A stretch of DNA of 64,000 bases. Source: Verrucomicrobiaceae bacterium. GTDB lineage: Bacteria > Verrucomicrobiota > Verrucomicrobiia > Verrucomicrobiales > Verrucomicrobiaceae. The position numbers and the translations under genes are program-made. The DNA is taken from the NCBI GenBank assembly GCA_016795365.1, contig JAEUHN010000005.1, positions 186,001 through 250,000 on the forward strand. The letters are read 5' to 3'. Positions 43,908 to 52,656 of this stretch are shown here, one piece after another. The notes beneath the pieces were generated by a model. That model saw nothing but the letters and a program-made list of their open reading frames with translations. It had not been told where the DNA came from and made no database searches. How positions within the stretch are numbered: position 1 is the stretch's first letter; each line of letters begins with the position of its first letter.

Positions 43908-44900
43908 TTACTTGGCAGGGATCGTCAGCGTCTTGCCGATCTGCAATCCGTTCGCGTTCTTGATCGAGTTGGCGCGCATCAAGGCATCTTCGGAAATCTT
44001 ATAGCGACGTGCGATCGCATAGATCGTCTCGCCCTTGGCCACCTTGTGATGAGCGGATGGGGTGGCGACCGGCTTGCTGACCTTCTTCGCCGGTGGTGGT
44101 GAGTCTTCCACCTGGCGCTTCTTGGCTGTGGCCGTAGTCGGCTTGGAACTGTTATTGCTGCTCGTTGTGCTCGAGCGGGGGGAGCGATGCTCGTCAGACT
44201 CCAGCGACTTGCGGGCCGCGGAAGGAGTTGCCACGGGACTGGGCGTTGTCGGGCTGATCAGCGATGCACGAGGCACTTCGGTGCGGTTCTGGGCGATGGT
44301 GCGACGAACGGAGTTGGTTGGTTTTTCCGTGGTCTCGGTGGTGAACTTCGCAGCGTCTGTCTTTTCGACAGGCGCGGGCGGTTCGGACTGGACGATCTCG
44401 GCACGAGGTGCGGGAGTCGGGATCGGTGAGGAGATCATGTGCTTTTGTTCCTCGGCAGGTGCCTTGACCGGAGTCTCGGCGAACTGGCTGGGGAGCAGGC
44501 TTTCAGGCGAAGCAGCAGGAGGCGTCGCGGTCGCGGGTGCTGGCGTCGTGGCGGTCACGGGCTGTGCGGCCGGCACTGGAGCGGTTGAAGGAGCAGGCAC
44601 GTCGCGAACCACAGGCAGCGGTGCCGTGGTGGCAGCAGCGGTGCTCGTGGTGGTCGTGGTTGCCGCGGTCTTCTTGGCTGCGGTGCTGACGACGCCCTGG
44701 GCTTCGGGTTCCGACACAAAGTCATAGATGATCACGCCGCCGATCACAACGACGTGGACCAGCAGCATGATGACAAACATGCGCGCCAGCCCCTGGTTGG
44801 GCTCGCTTTGCGGCCACTCTTTTTCATGGGTGACCATGGCAGCGACGTGCAGTCGCTTGCGTTCGGAGGTGCTGAGCACCTTGTCTTGCTTCTTTTTCAT
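43908..44900 (-). CDS. Single-TM protein with C-terminal LysM domain
   Basis: 330 residues from the ATG at 44900; the frame continues upstream into murD but with unlikely Pro/Ser-rich sequence. Short cytoplasmic N-terminus (HEKEWPQSEPNQG), TM helix at about 42-62 (MFVIMLLVHVVVIGGVIIYDF), a long Thr/Ala/Pro-rich spacer (about 70-280), then one LysM domain (about 283-330) opening HKVAKGETIYAIARRYKISED and closing GLQIGKTLTIP. LysM binds peptidoglycan, so the protein probably links the inner membrane to the wall. Its place between murD and ftsW suggests a role in wall growth or division. The leader before the ATG has no G in 20 nt. Confidence 0.85.
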   Translation of the reverse strand: MKKKQDKVLSTSERKRLHVAAMVTHEKEWPQSEPNQGLARMFVIMLLVHVVVIGGVIIYDFVSEPEAQGVVSTAAKKTAATTTTTSTAAATTAPLPVVRDVPAPSTAPVPAAQPVTATTPAPATATPPAASPESLLPSQFAETPVKAPAEEQKHMISSPIPTPAPRAEIVQSEPPAPVEKTDAAKFTTETTEKPTNSVRRTIAQNRTEVPRASLISPTTPSPVATPSAARKSLESDEHRSPRSSTTSSNNSSKPTTATAKKRQVEDSPPPAKKVSKPVATPSAHHKVAKGETIYAIARRYKISEDALMRANSIKNANGLQIGKTLTIPAK

Positions 44901-44937
44901 GGGTGGTGTGTGGTTTGGTTGGAAATGGAGCCGGGGT

Positions 44938-46269
44938 TTAGATGAGGGCGTTGACGGCGGTGCGGAAGTATTCTCCGCGCTCGGCGTAGCCCGAATACAT
45001 GTCGAAGGAGGAGGTGCCGGGTGAGAGCACCACGGAGTCGCCGGAGATGGCGGCACGAGCGGCGAATTGCACGGCTTCAGCCATGTCGTTCGCCTTCTGG
45101 CAGGGAACGAGATCCTTGAACTGCTCGCACAGCTTGTCGCCGATCTCGCCGATCGTTACGATGCTGCGCACGGTGCCAGGAATGGATTGGCGAAGTGGCG
45201 AGTAATCCAGGCCTTTCTCCTTGCCGCCCATGATGAGCACGATCGGGCGATCAAGTGACTTCACACAACTTTCCAGCGCGTGGAGATTGGTTGCTTTGGA
45301 ATCATTGATGAACTCAACGCCATCCAGCTCGCGCACCAGCTCGCAGCGGTGGCGCGGGGGCTCGTAGCTCGCGATGGCATCCAGCATGGCGTCAAAGGAC
45401 AGTCCGTGCAGCCAGCCGGTCGCGAGCGTGGCGAGCACGTTCTCCATGTTGTGCCTTCCGCGCAGGCGCAGCCGCGAAGCATCACCCACGCGAGTGTCCT
45501 GGTGATAGAATCTGCCGTTTCGATACTCGAAATCGGCGCTCTGATTCGCCGAGAACGTCAGCACCTTGGGCATGAGCGGTCCGAGGCGGTCAATGTCGAG
45601 CATGTTGACGATGGCGAAGTCTTCGGCCGTCTGGTTCTCGAAGATGCGGAACTTAGCGGCGAAGTAGTCTGCCTCGGTGGCGTAGCGGTCGAGGTGATCG
45701 GGAGCGAAGTTCAGCCAGAGGCTGATGTGCGGCTTGAAGGTGGTGATCGTCTCCAGCTGGAAGCTGCTCACCTCCAGGGCGAGCACATCATAGGGCTGGC
45801 CGACGACGATGACTTCGCACAGCGCCACCCCGTGGTTGCCGCAGGGAAGGGAACGCTTGCCGCAGCCATTGAACATGGCGCTGATCAGCTCGGTGGTCGT
45901 GCTCTTGCCGTTCGTGCCGGTGATGGCCACCATCGGCATGTCGGTGAGCGTGAAGCCGAACTCCATCTCGCCTGTGAGCGGGATGTTGGCATTGCTAAAC
46001 TTCACGGGCAGCGGCCAGTTCACATCGAATCCGGGGCTGAGAATCGCGAGGTCGTAGTCGCCCTCCACGATCATGCAGTTCTTCGCCTCGTCGCCTGTGA
46101 TGATGTTGAAGCCGAGCGTCTTGGCGGCCTCGATGTTCTTCATGAGCTTGGTGGGATCACCCTCGTCGAACAAGGTGATGCGGGCACCGTGCATGGCCGC
46201 GAGCCGGCCTGCCGCGAGACCGCTGCGAGCGGCACCGAGGATGGCGAAATGCAGGCCGGAGTATTTCAT
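44938..46269 (-). CDS. murD: UDP-N-acetylmuramoyl-L-alanine--D-glutamate ligase
   Basis: 443 residues. Adds D-Glu to UDP-MurNAc-L-Ala in the cytoplasm using ATP. Visible: Rossmann start FAILGAARSGLAAGRLA, ATP loop MVAITGTNGKSTTTELI, SLWLNFAPDHLDRY, RHNMENVLATLA, EFINDSKATNLHAL and VLIMGGKEKGLDYSPL, ending with LSPGTSSFDMYSGYAERGEYF. All fit MurD. Start 3 nt after the mraY stop, so part of the same tight operon. Confidence 0.96.
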   Translation of the reverse strand: MKYSGLHFAILGAARSGLAAGRLAAMHGARITLFDEGDPTKLMKNIEAAKTLGFNIITGDEAKNCMIVEGDYDLAILSPGFDVNWPLPVKFSNANIPLTGEMEFGFTLTDMPMVAITGTNGKSTTTELISAMFNGCGKRSLPCGNHGVALCEVIVVGQPYDVLALEVSSFQLETITTFKPHISLWLNFAPDHLDRYATEADYFAAKFRIFENQTAEDFAIVNMLDIDRLGPLMPKVLTFSANQSADFEYRNGRFYHQDTRVGDASRLRLRGRHNMENVLATLATGWLHGLSFDAMLDAIASYEPPRHRCELVRELDGVEFINDSKATNLHALESCVKSLDRPIVLIMGGKEKGLDYSPLRQSIPGTVRSIVTIGEIGDKLCEQFKDLVPCQKANDMAEAVQFAARAAISGDSVVLSPGTSSFDMYSGYAERGEYFRTAVNALI

Positions 46270-46272
46270 GGC

Positions 46273-47424
46273 TTAGCGAAGTTTGAGTGTTGCGAGCCCG
46301 AGCAGGGCGAAGATCAGGGACAGGATCCAGAAGCGGGTGATGACCTGGTTCTCCACCCAGCCGCCAAGCTCGAAATGATGATGAATGGGGGCCATGCGGA
46401 AGACTCGCTTCCCACGCTTCTTGAAGCTCACCACCTGGATGATCACGCTCAGCGCTTCCATCACGAACACGCCGCCCACGATCACGAGGGCGATCTCCTG
46501 GCGGCAACCAATAGCGAGCGAGGCAATGCAACCACCGAGCGCCAGGCTTCCCGTGTCACCCATGAACATGCGGGCCGGATGTGCATTCCACCAGAGGAAG
46601 CCAATGCACGCGCCCGCGAGGGCCATCGCGACGATGGCGAGTTCCGCTGCGAGCGGATGAAAGGGCACATGGAGGTAGTCGGCATACTTGCCTGAGCCGC
46701 AGACATACGCGAAGCCTGCAAAGCTCAGCGCGGTGGTCACCGAGCATCCGGCAGCTAGACCATCAAGGCCGTCGGTGACATTCACAGCGTTCGACGTGCC
46801 CTGCATGATGAAGATGTAGAACACCACGGCGAACAAACCCATGTCCGTGATCAGCGGCCCTTTGAGGAAGGGCACATGCAGCTCGCGCATGTTCGATACT
46901 TCAGCGCTGTGATGCCCCATGCCGTAGGCGAAGGCGAGACCGACGATGAGACCGACAGCGCCCTGCCAGACGAGCTTGAAGCGGGCGTTCACGCCCTTGC
47001 TGTTTTTCTTGGCGACCTTCTGATAGTCGTCCATGAAGCCCAGCGCACCAAGACCGAGGGTGGCAAAGAGACAGGTCCACACCATCTGATTGTCCCAGCG
47101 AGCCCAGATCAAAACGGAGGCGAACAACGACGCGACGATCAGCACGCCGCCCATCGTGGGAGTGCCTGCTTTCTTGCCGTGCAGTTCGAACAGCTTGTGA
47201 ACCTCGTCCGCCGTGCGGATTGGCTGGCCTACCTTCAAGGAGATCAGTTTGCGAATCACACGTTCGCCGTAAATCAGCGACAGGGCGAAGGCCGTGAGCG
47301 CAGCTCCACCTGCACGGAAGGTGTGATACTTGAACAAGTTCAGCAGCTTGTAGATCGGGCTCTCAAGGCCGCCCGCCCATTCCCATGCGAACCAGTCGCG
47401 GTGCTCGTAAAGCCAGTAGATCAT
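46273..47424 (-). CDS. mraY: Phospho-N-acetylmuramoyl-pentapeptide transferase
   Basis: 383 residues, ten TM helices. Makes lipid I from UDP-MurNAc-pentapeptide and undecaprenyl phosphate at the inner membrane. Motifs: GTPTMGGVLI, GFMDDYQKVAKKNSKG (catalytic Asp pair), GTSNAVNVTDGLDGLAAGCS, HPARMFMGDTGSLALGG and RMAPIHHHFELGGW. Start overlaps the murF stop as ATGA, showing translational coupling. Confidence 0.97.
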   Translation of the reverse strand: MIYWLYEHRDWFAWEWAGGLESPIYKLLNLFKYHTFRAGGAALTAFALSLIYGERVIRKLISLKVGQPIRTADEVHKLFELHGKKAGTPTMGGVLIVASLFASVLIWARWDNQMVWTCLFATLGLGALGFMDDYQKVAKKNSKGVNARFKLVWQGAVGLIVGLAFAYGMGHHSAEVSNMRELHVPFLKGPLITDMGLFAVVFYIFIMQGTSNAVNVTDGLDGLAAGCSVTTALSFAGFAYVCGSGKYADYLHVPFHPLAAELAIVAMALAGACIGFLWWNAHPARMFMGDTGSLALGGCIASLAIGCRQEIALVIVGGVFVMEALSVIIQVVSFKKRGKRVFRMAPIHHHFELGGWVENQVITRFWILSLIFALLGLATLKLR

Positions 47425-48779
47425 GACGTTTGAAAATGCGTGAGGACCTTCTCCATGCCGGCCGAGCGACTGCCTTTGAGGAGCACTACATCACCTGCGC
47501 GGAGGAAGGTCTTCAATGCAGTGGCGCACTCGTTGTGCGTGGCGAAGTGTTCGGCAGGAATCGCTGTTGATGCCGAACTGCTGATCAATCCAGCCTCTTC
47601 ACCGACCGTGAAAAGGGCGTCCAGTTTCAGTTCGCTAGCATACTCGCCGATCTCGCGGTGGGCGGATTCGGCGTGGGGTCCCAACTCGCCCATGCGGCCG
47701 AGAATCGCGATGCGACGTCCGGTGGAGCCCAGGCCAGCGAGTGTGCGCAGACCTGCCTTCATGCTGTCGGGGTTCGCGTTGTAGGAGTCGTCGAGGAAGG
47801 TAATGCCTGCGATGTGCTTGGTCTCGAGGCGGCCCTTGGTGAGCGCTACTTCACGCAGGGCAGCGGTGGCATCGGCAGCGCTGATCCCACTCTGCCAGCC
47901 TGCGGCGGCTGCGAGGGCGGCATTGGCCACCATGTGCTCGCCAGGAATCGGCAGGAAGGCATCGAATTTCTCGCCCGAGAAGTCGAGCGTGAACGCCGTG
48001 CCGTCGGCACCAGCCTTGAGGTTCGAAGCGATGACATCGCCCTTGCCCAGGCCTGCCTGAATGACGCGAGCTTTGCAGCGTGCCGCTATGGACGGTGTGA
48101 AATCGTCGTTGGCATTGAGCACCACGATTCCGCGTTCGTGAACTGCCTCGGCGAGCATCCCTTTCTCAAGGGCGATGGCTTCCCGTGAACCCATGTGCTC
48201 GATGTGGGCAACTCCCACATTGACGATGATGCCTGCATCGGGCTGTGCGATGGCGGCCAGCGGGGCGATCTCGCCGGGATGATTCATGCCCATCTCAAGC
48301 ACTGCACACGTGTCTCCTTCGGCGAGGCGGAGGATCGAGAGTGGCAGACCGATGTGATTGTTGAGGTTGCCAAGTGTGGCGCAGACTTGGTGCTTCCTGG
48401 CCATCACGGCGCAGGTAAAGTCCTTGGTCGAGGTCTTGCCCGAGCTGCCAGTGATGCCCACGACGTAGGGCTGATGCCACTCGCGGTAGCTGCGCGCCAG
48501 CTGCTGAAGGCCTGCCAGGGTATCTCTGACTTCGATGACAGCGCAGGGCAGGGGACCGGCGGGCATCTTGCTGACCAGCACTGCTGCTGCTCCTGCGGCG
48601 GCGACTTGAGCGATGAATTCGTGACCATCGAAGCGATCACCGACCAGCGCCACAAAAAGCTCGCCAGGGGCCGCCTTGCGCGAGTCGGTGTTCACCGTCG
48701 TGACCAGACGCGAGCCGTCATTCCCGTGGAGCGTGCCACCGGCGAAGCGGGCTAGAGTCTGGAGGTCGAGCGGTTTCAT
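47421..48779 (-). CDS. murF: UDP-N-acetylmuramoyl-tripeptide--D-alanyl-D-alanine ligase
   Basis: 452 residues from the ATG at 48779, chosen because it overlaps the murE stop (ATGA). Adds D-Ala-D-Ala to the UDP-MurNAc-tripeptide. Motifs: DSRKAAPGELFVALVGDRFDGH at the N-terminus, VGITGSSGKTSTKDF (ATP loop), EMGMNHPGEIAPLA, GVAHIEHMGS, FLDDSYNANPDSMKAGL and GRMGELG, ending with LLKGSRSAGMEKVL. It overlaps mraY at the 3' end. Confidence 0.97.
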   Translation of the reverse strand: MKPLDLQTLARFAGGTLHGNDGSRLVTTVNTDSRKAAPGELFVALVGDRFDGHEFIAQVAAAGAAAVLVSKMPAGPLPCAVIEVRDTLAGLQQLARSYREWHQPYVVGITGSSGKTSTKDFTCAVMARKHQVCATLGNLNNHIGLPLSILRLAEGDTCAVLEMGMNHPGEIAPLAAIAQPDAGIIVNVGVAHIEHMGSREAIALEKGMLAEAVHERGIVVLNANDDFTPSIAARCKARVIQAGLGKGDVIASNLKAGADGTAFTLDFSGEKFDAFLPIPGEHMVANAALAAAAGWQSGISAADATAALREVALTKGRLETKHIAGITFLDDSYNANPDSMKAGLRTLAGLGSTGRRIAILGRMGELGPHAESAHREIGEYASELKLDALFTVGEEAGLISSSASTAIPAEHFATHNECATALKTFLRAGDVVLLKGSRSAGMEKVLTHFQTS

Positions 48780-50371
48780 TCGTTCCACTTGCGACGAGGA
48801 CGACTGGGGTCGTCGTCGAAGCGCTGCTGCTGATTCATTTCGCGAGCCTGCTCGGCCAGTTGCTCGGCCTGAATGCGGTTCACGAGCTTCTCGGCGCGTG
48901 CGGTGCGCCGACTCATGAGCGCACCATGGGCAACGCGAGCATCATCGAAGTCGTGCTTCACACCCTTGATGTCCTGGTAGCTCTCATGGCCTTTACCTGC
49001 GATCAGCACAATGTCGCCGGGTTTGGCATTCGAGATGGCCGACTTGATTGCTTCCGCGCGGTCAGGGATCTCGACGTAGTTCTTGCGAGAGAAGCCTTTG
49101 ATCGTGTCGGCGAAGATCTGGGCGGGGTCTTCGAAGCGGGGATTGTCGCTGGTGAGGATGCACACATCGCTGCCGTCCTGCACGGCACGTGCCATGAGCG
49201 GGCGCTTGGTGCGATCACGATCGCCGCCGCAGCCGAAGATCGTGATGATGCGATTGGGGCGCAGCAGTCGGAGCGTGCGCAGGGCGTTCACTAGCGCGTC
49301 GGGTGTGTGCGAGTAGTCCACATAGACGGCGAACTTGAAGGTGTCATCGCCCACACGTTCCAGGCGACCCGGAACCTGAGGAGCGTTCTTCATGTGCATT
49401 ACCGCTTCGCGCAGATTGGCTCCCATGGCCTTGGCGAGTGCAAGTGCGGCGAGTGTGTTATACACATTGAAGTCCCCGATCAGGGGAGTGCGCACCATGA
49501 ACTGGCGGCCTTGGAAGGTGAGTTCAAAGGTGGTGCCGGTGATGTCGTAGCGAACGTTGGAAGCACGGAAATCCGCAAGGGCGCCGAAGCCGTAGGTGCT
49601 GACGCGTTCGGTGCTGGCGAACTTCACGATGAGCTTCTTGCCCCAGAGATCGTCAAGATTGACGATTATGCGTCCCTTGGGGCGGGCGGCGACCATCTCG
49701 AATAAGATCGTCTTGGCCTCAAAGTAGCGATCCATCGTCTCGTGATAGTCCAGGTGGTCCTGGGTGAGGTTGGTGAACACGGCGGAGCCAATGCGAAGAC
49801 CATGCACGCGATCCATGTCCAGCGCGTGGGAGGACACTTCCATCACCGCTGCCCGGCAGCCATTTTCCACCATCGTGGACAGGTGCTTGTAGAGCTCCAG
49901 GGACTCGGGCGTGGTGTGGGTGGCCGCCTGAACCTGATTCTGGCCAAGGTCGTAACACACAGTGCCTAACAACCCGCTGCGGATCATCGCAGTATTCAGC
50001 AGGTAATGAGTGAGATAGCTGATCGTGGTCTTCCCATTGGTGCCGGTGATGCCGCCGAGGATGAGGTTGCGGTCGGGTCTGCCATAGAAGACCTCGGCCA
50101 TGAGAGCCATCGCCTTGCGGCTGCTGCTGATGTGAACCCACGGAATCGTGGCATCGGCGGGTGGTGCGGTCTCCGCCACGATGGCTGAGGCACCGGCCTT
50201 GATGGCGGCGTCGATAAAGTCGTGGCCGTCCACCTTCGTGCCGCGGAGGGCGAAGAAGGCGGTGCCAGGCTTCACCTTGCGTGAGTCGTAGGTGAGGGCG
50301 GTGATGCTGACGTCCTGATCGCCGCTGATAACGGGTTGAGCGAGGTCAACAGTGAGTTCACGGAGTGTCAT
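48776..50371 (-). CDS. murE: UDP-N-acetylmuramyl-tripeptide synthetase, meso-DAP type
   Basis: 531 residues. Adds the third amino acid to the stem peptide. Motifs: TYDSRKVKPGTAFFALRG, ILGGITGTNGKTTISYLTHYL, AAVMEVSSHALDMDRVHG, FTNLTQDHLDYH, VYVDYSHTPDAL, IFGCGGDRDRTKRPLMA and TSDNPRFEDP. The DNPR motif marks meso-diaminopimelate specificity in this family. The last 40 residues are a charged, Gln/Arg-rich tail beyond the usual C-terminus (QLAEQAREMNQQQRF). A perfect AAGGAGGTGA Shine-Dalgarno inside the end of ftsI precedes the ATGA-overlapping start. Confidence 0.97.
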   Translation of the reverse strand: MTLRELTVDLAQPVISGDQDVSITALTYDSRKVKPGTAFFALRGTKVDGHDFIDAAIKAGASAIVAETAPPADATIPWVHISSSRKAMALMAEVFYGRPDRNLILGGITGTNGKTTISYLTHYLLNTAMIRSGLLGTVCYDLGQNQVQAATHTTPESLELYKHLSTMVENGCRAAVMEVSSHALDMDRVHGLRIGSAVFTNLTQDHLDYHETMDRYFEAKTILFEMVAARPKGRIIVNLDDLWGKKLIVKFASTERVSTYGFGALADFRASNVRYDITGTTFELTFQGRQFMVRTPLIGDFNVYNTLAALALAKAMGANLREAVMHMKNAPQVPGRLERVGDDTFKFAVYVDYSHTPDALVNALRTLRLLRPNRIITIFGCGGDRDRTKRPLMARAVQDGSDVCILTSDNPRFEDPAQIFADTIKGFSRKNYVEIPDRAEAIKSAISNAKPGDIVLIAGKGHESYQDIKGVKHDFDDARVAHGALMSRRTARAEKLVNRIQAEQLAEQAREMNQQQRFDDDPSRPRRKWNE

Positions 50372-52287
50372 TGGTCACCTCCTTGAGGATCGGGAACGAG
50401 GGTGAGGCGCAGGTCGCGCTCAGGAGCGACGGCCATGATATCGAGCGCTTTTTTGACGATGTCGGCAAAGATCGGTGCACTGATCTTGCCGCCATAGATG
50501 TCTTCGGTGTTTTCGGCATGAGGGTCTTCCAGAAGCACCAGGCAGGCGAGGCGGGGCTGCTCTGCGGGGGCGAAGCCAGCGAAGGACACGGCGCGGTGGA
50601 CTTTGGAATACTTGCCCGTGGCGCGGTCGATGAGCTGGGCGGTGCCCGTCTTGCCAGCGACGCGGACGCCTTCGATAGCTCCGGATTTGCCCGTGCCATC
50701 AGTGACGACGAACTCCATGGCTTCGGCCACCTTGGCGGCGGTGCTCGGTGAGCACACCTCACGCACCATGACGGGCTCGATGGTCTGGCATTCGACGCGG
50801 TCTGCGGACAGGATACGATCCACGAGGCGGGGCTGCATGAGTTTGCCGCCGTTGGCGATGGTGGCGACGGCCATCGTCATCTGCAAGGGCGTGGCGGAGA
50901 CTTCATAGCCCATGGCGAGACGCGAGAGGGAAGACGAGGTCCATTTGTCCAGAGGGCGGATCTTGCCGCTGGCCTCACGAGGCATTCCAAGCGCAGTGAC
51001 TTCACCAAGGCCGAAGCGCTTGATGCAATCGTAGAAGGCCTGGCGACCCGTGGCCTTCGCGACCATGTAGGCTCCGATGTTACTAGAGTGGGCGAGGATG
51101 TCTTTGACGCTGAGCGAGCCGTAGGAGCCGTGGTCCTTGAGCCACACGTCGGTGCTGGCCTCCTTGTATTCGCCGCCGTGGCAGTTGAAGTGCGTGCCCA
51201 GCGTGCAGGCGCCGCTTTCCAGTGCGGCGGTGAGCGTGAGGATCTTCATGACGGAACCTGGTTCATAGGTGTCGGTCACGGCCATGTTCCGGCGCTCGGT
51301 TTCGTTGAGCTTGTTGACCTGCTCACGAGGTTCGCTTGCCATGGCAAGGATGGAACCGCTGGAGGGCTCGACGATCACGGCGACGACCTTGCGCGGAGAG
51401 TGCTTCTGATAGGCTTCCAGCAGCGTCTTCTCGAGCATCTGCTGCATGGGCATATCGACGGTGAGCACCACATGCTGACCATGCACCGGCGGACGAACCT
51501 GCCCGGCGTAGCCTGGCAGCTCACGACTGCGGGTGGCGTCCATCTCGACATCCTCGTAACCAGCCGTGCCAGACAAAATGCCGTCCATGAGCTGCTCCAC
51601 TCCCTCAGCACCTTTGCGCGGCAGGAGGCGGCCTTGCTTGTCGAGCTGCTCCTTGGTCACCAAGCCTAGCAGGTGAATCATTCGATCATCGGCCGGACGG
51701 AAGCGCTCGATGCGTTTGCGCGTGTAAACCCCGGTGATCGCGTTCTGATCGAAGAAGGCCCGCCAGGCGGCTGCTTCCTCGACATTGAGATCTTTGAGGA
51801 AGATGGGTTCCGCAGGCTCGCCTGGTTCTGGCGTCATCATGGCCAGTAGTTCTTCTGCGGCGCAGTCCATGTGAGACGCGATCGTCTCGGCCACGATGCG
51901 GCGGTAAGCGTCCACGATTTGTTCGTCGGTGCGCTGGAGCTTGAGGGCTTTCTGGCTGAGGCCGCAGAGCTTCGCATATCTGGATCGGACCACATTGATG
52001 TCGGCCAGATGGTGCGTATCTGCGTAGATGTCGTGCAAGGTCAGATCCTGGGCGAGGAGCGATCCATTGCGGTCCCAGACGCAACCACGCTGAGCCGGCA
52101 GGTCCTTGCGCACGTGGCGGAGATCGGCGGCTTCGGCCTCCAGTGGCTCATGCTTTTTGATCTGCACCCACCAGAGGCGAACGGAGATGCCGGTGAACCC
52201 AAGGATGAGGCCGCAGGCCACGAGCAGCATGCGGTGACTCACCGCGCGCTCGCGTCTCTGAAACTCGATCTGTGGATGGTGTTGCAT
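50368..52287 (-). CDS. ftsI: FtsI/PBP3, class B penicillin-binding protein
   Basis: 639 residues. Crosslinks septal peptidoglycan. N-terminal TM helix (about 20-40, LLVACGLILGFTGISVRLWWV), then the PBP dimer domain with LPAQRGCVWDRNGSLLA. In the transpeptidase domain the motifs are EPGSVMKILTLTAAL (SxxK active Ser), AHSSNIGAYMVAKATGR (SxN) and VAGKTGTAQLID (KTG). No PASTA domain. Standing between an ftsL-like gene and murE agrees with FtsI rather than an elongation PBP. The stop overlaps the murE start. Confidence 0.95.
   Translation of the reverse strand: MQHHPQIEFQRRERAVSHRMLLVACGLILGFTGISVRLWWVQIKKHEPLEAEAADLRHVRKDLPAQRGCVWDRNGSLLAQDLTLHDIYADTHHLADINVVRSRYAKLCGLSQKALKLQRTDEQIVDAYRRIVAETIASHMDCAAEELLAMMTPEPGEPAEPIFLKDLNVEEAAAWRAFFDQNAITGVYTRKRIERFRPADDRMIHLLGLVTKEQLDKQGRLLPRKGAEGVEQLMDGILSGTAGYEDVEMDATRSRELPGYAGQVRPPVHGQHVVLTVDMPMQQMLEKTLLEAYQKHSPRKVVAVIVEPSSGSILAMASEPREQVNKLNETERRNMAVTDTYEPGSVMKILTLTAALESGACTLGTHFNCHGGEYKEASTDVWLKDHGSYGSLSVKDILAHSSNIGAYMVAKATGRQAFYDCIKRFGLGEVTALGMPREASGKIRPLDKWTSSSLSRLAMGYEVSATPLQMTMAVATIANGGKLMQPRLVDRILSADRVECQTIEPVMVREVCSPSTAAKVAEAMEFVVTDGTGKSGAIEGVRVAGKTGTAQLIDRATGKYSKVHRAVSFAGFAPAEQPRLACLVLLEDPHAENTEDIYGGKISAPIFADIVKKALDIMAVAPERDLRLTLVPDPQGGDQ
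50375..50384 (-). promoter_or_regulatory. Perfect Shine-Dalgarno for murE inside ftsI
   Basis: On the minus strand AAGGAGGTGA stands 3 nt before the murE ATG; at the same time it encodes part of the FtsI C-terminus (Pro-Gln-Gly-Gly-Asp). It is the strongest ribosome site seen in the window and fixes the murE start. Confidence 0.85.
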
Positions 52288-52299
52288 CTGGGGTTCGAT

Positions 52300-52656
52300 T
52301 TAGTTCGCTGAGGTCTGGGTCATGGCCTGCTGCGTGCCGGTGGCCACCGGGCCGATGTGCATCACGGTCGAAAGGTCGATGGGGTCCATCTTGAGCTTGC
52401 GGTCTGCCATGGCCTTCAGAAGGGCATCTTCCGTCAGCAAGGCCTGGCGACGGCCCTTGAGGTCGCTGATGTGGGAGCTGAGCGTGGCGATCTCGTGATT
52501 GATGTTGCGGAGCTGGCTGCTGAGGCGGTTCTCAAGATGGTGCGCACGCACTTCCTTGATCCAGCGCAGGCCCACGAGGCTGCCCACGATCAGAATGAAC
52601 AGAATGATCGGCAGACGGATGTTATTGCGGTAGCGAAGGCGGTTCCGGCGTGTCAT
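52300..52656 (-). CDS. FtsL-like division protein
   Basis: 118 residues. A short basic N-terminus (RRNRLRYRNN), one TM helix (about 13-33, LPIILFILIVGSLVGLRWI) and a coiled-coil-like helix (about 38-85, LENRLSSQLRNINHEIATLSSHISDLKGRR) form the FtsL/DivIC layout. Sequence identity in this family is low, so the call rests on topology and on position between rsmH and ftsI, the usual ftsL place. FtsL forms a complex with FtsB/FtsQ at the septum. The start overlaps the rsmH stop as ATGA. Confidence 0.82.
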   Translation of the reverse strand: MTRRNRLRYRNNIRLPIILFILIVGSLVGLRWIKEVRAHHLENRLSSQLRNINHEIATLSSHISDLKGRRQALLTEDALLKAMADRKLKMDPIDLSTVMHIGPVATGTQQAMTQTSAN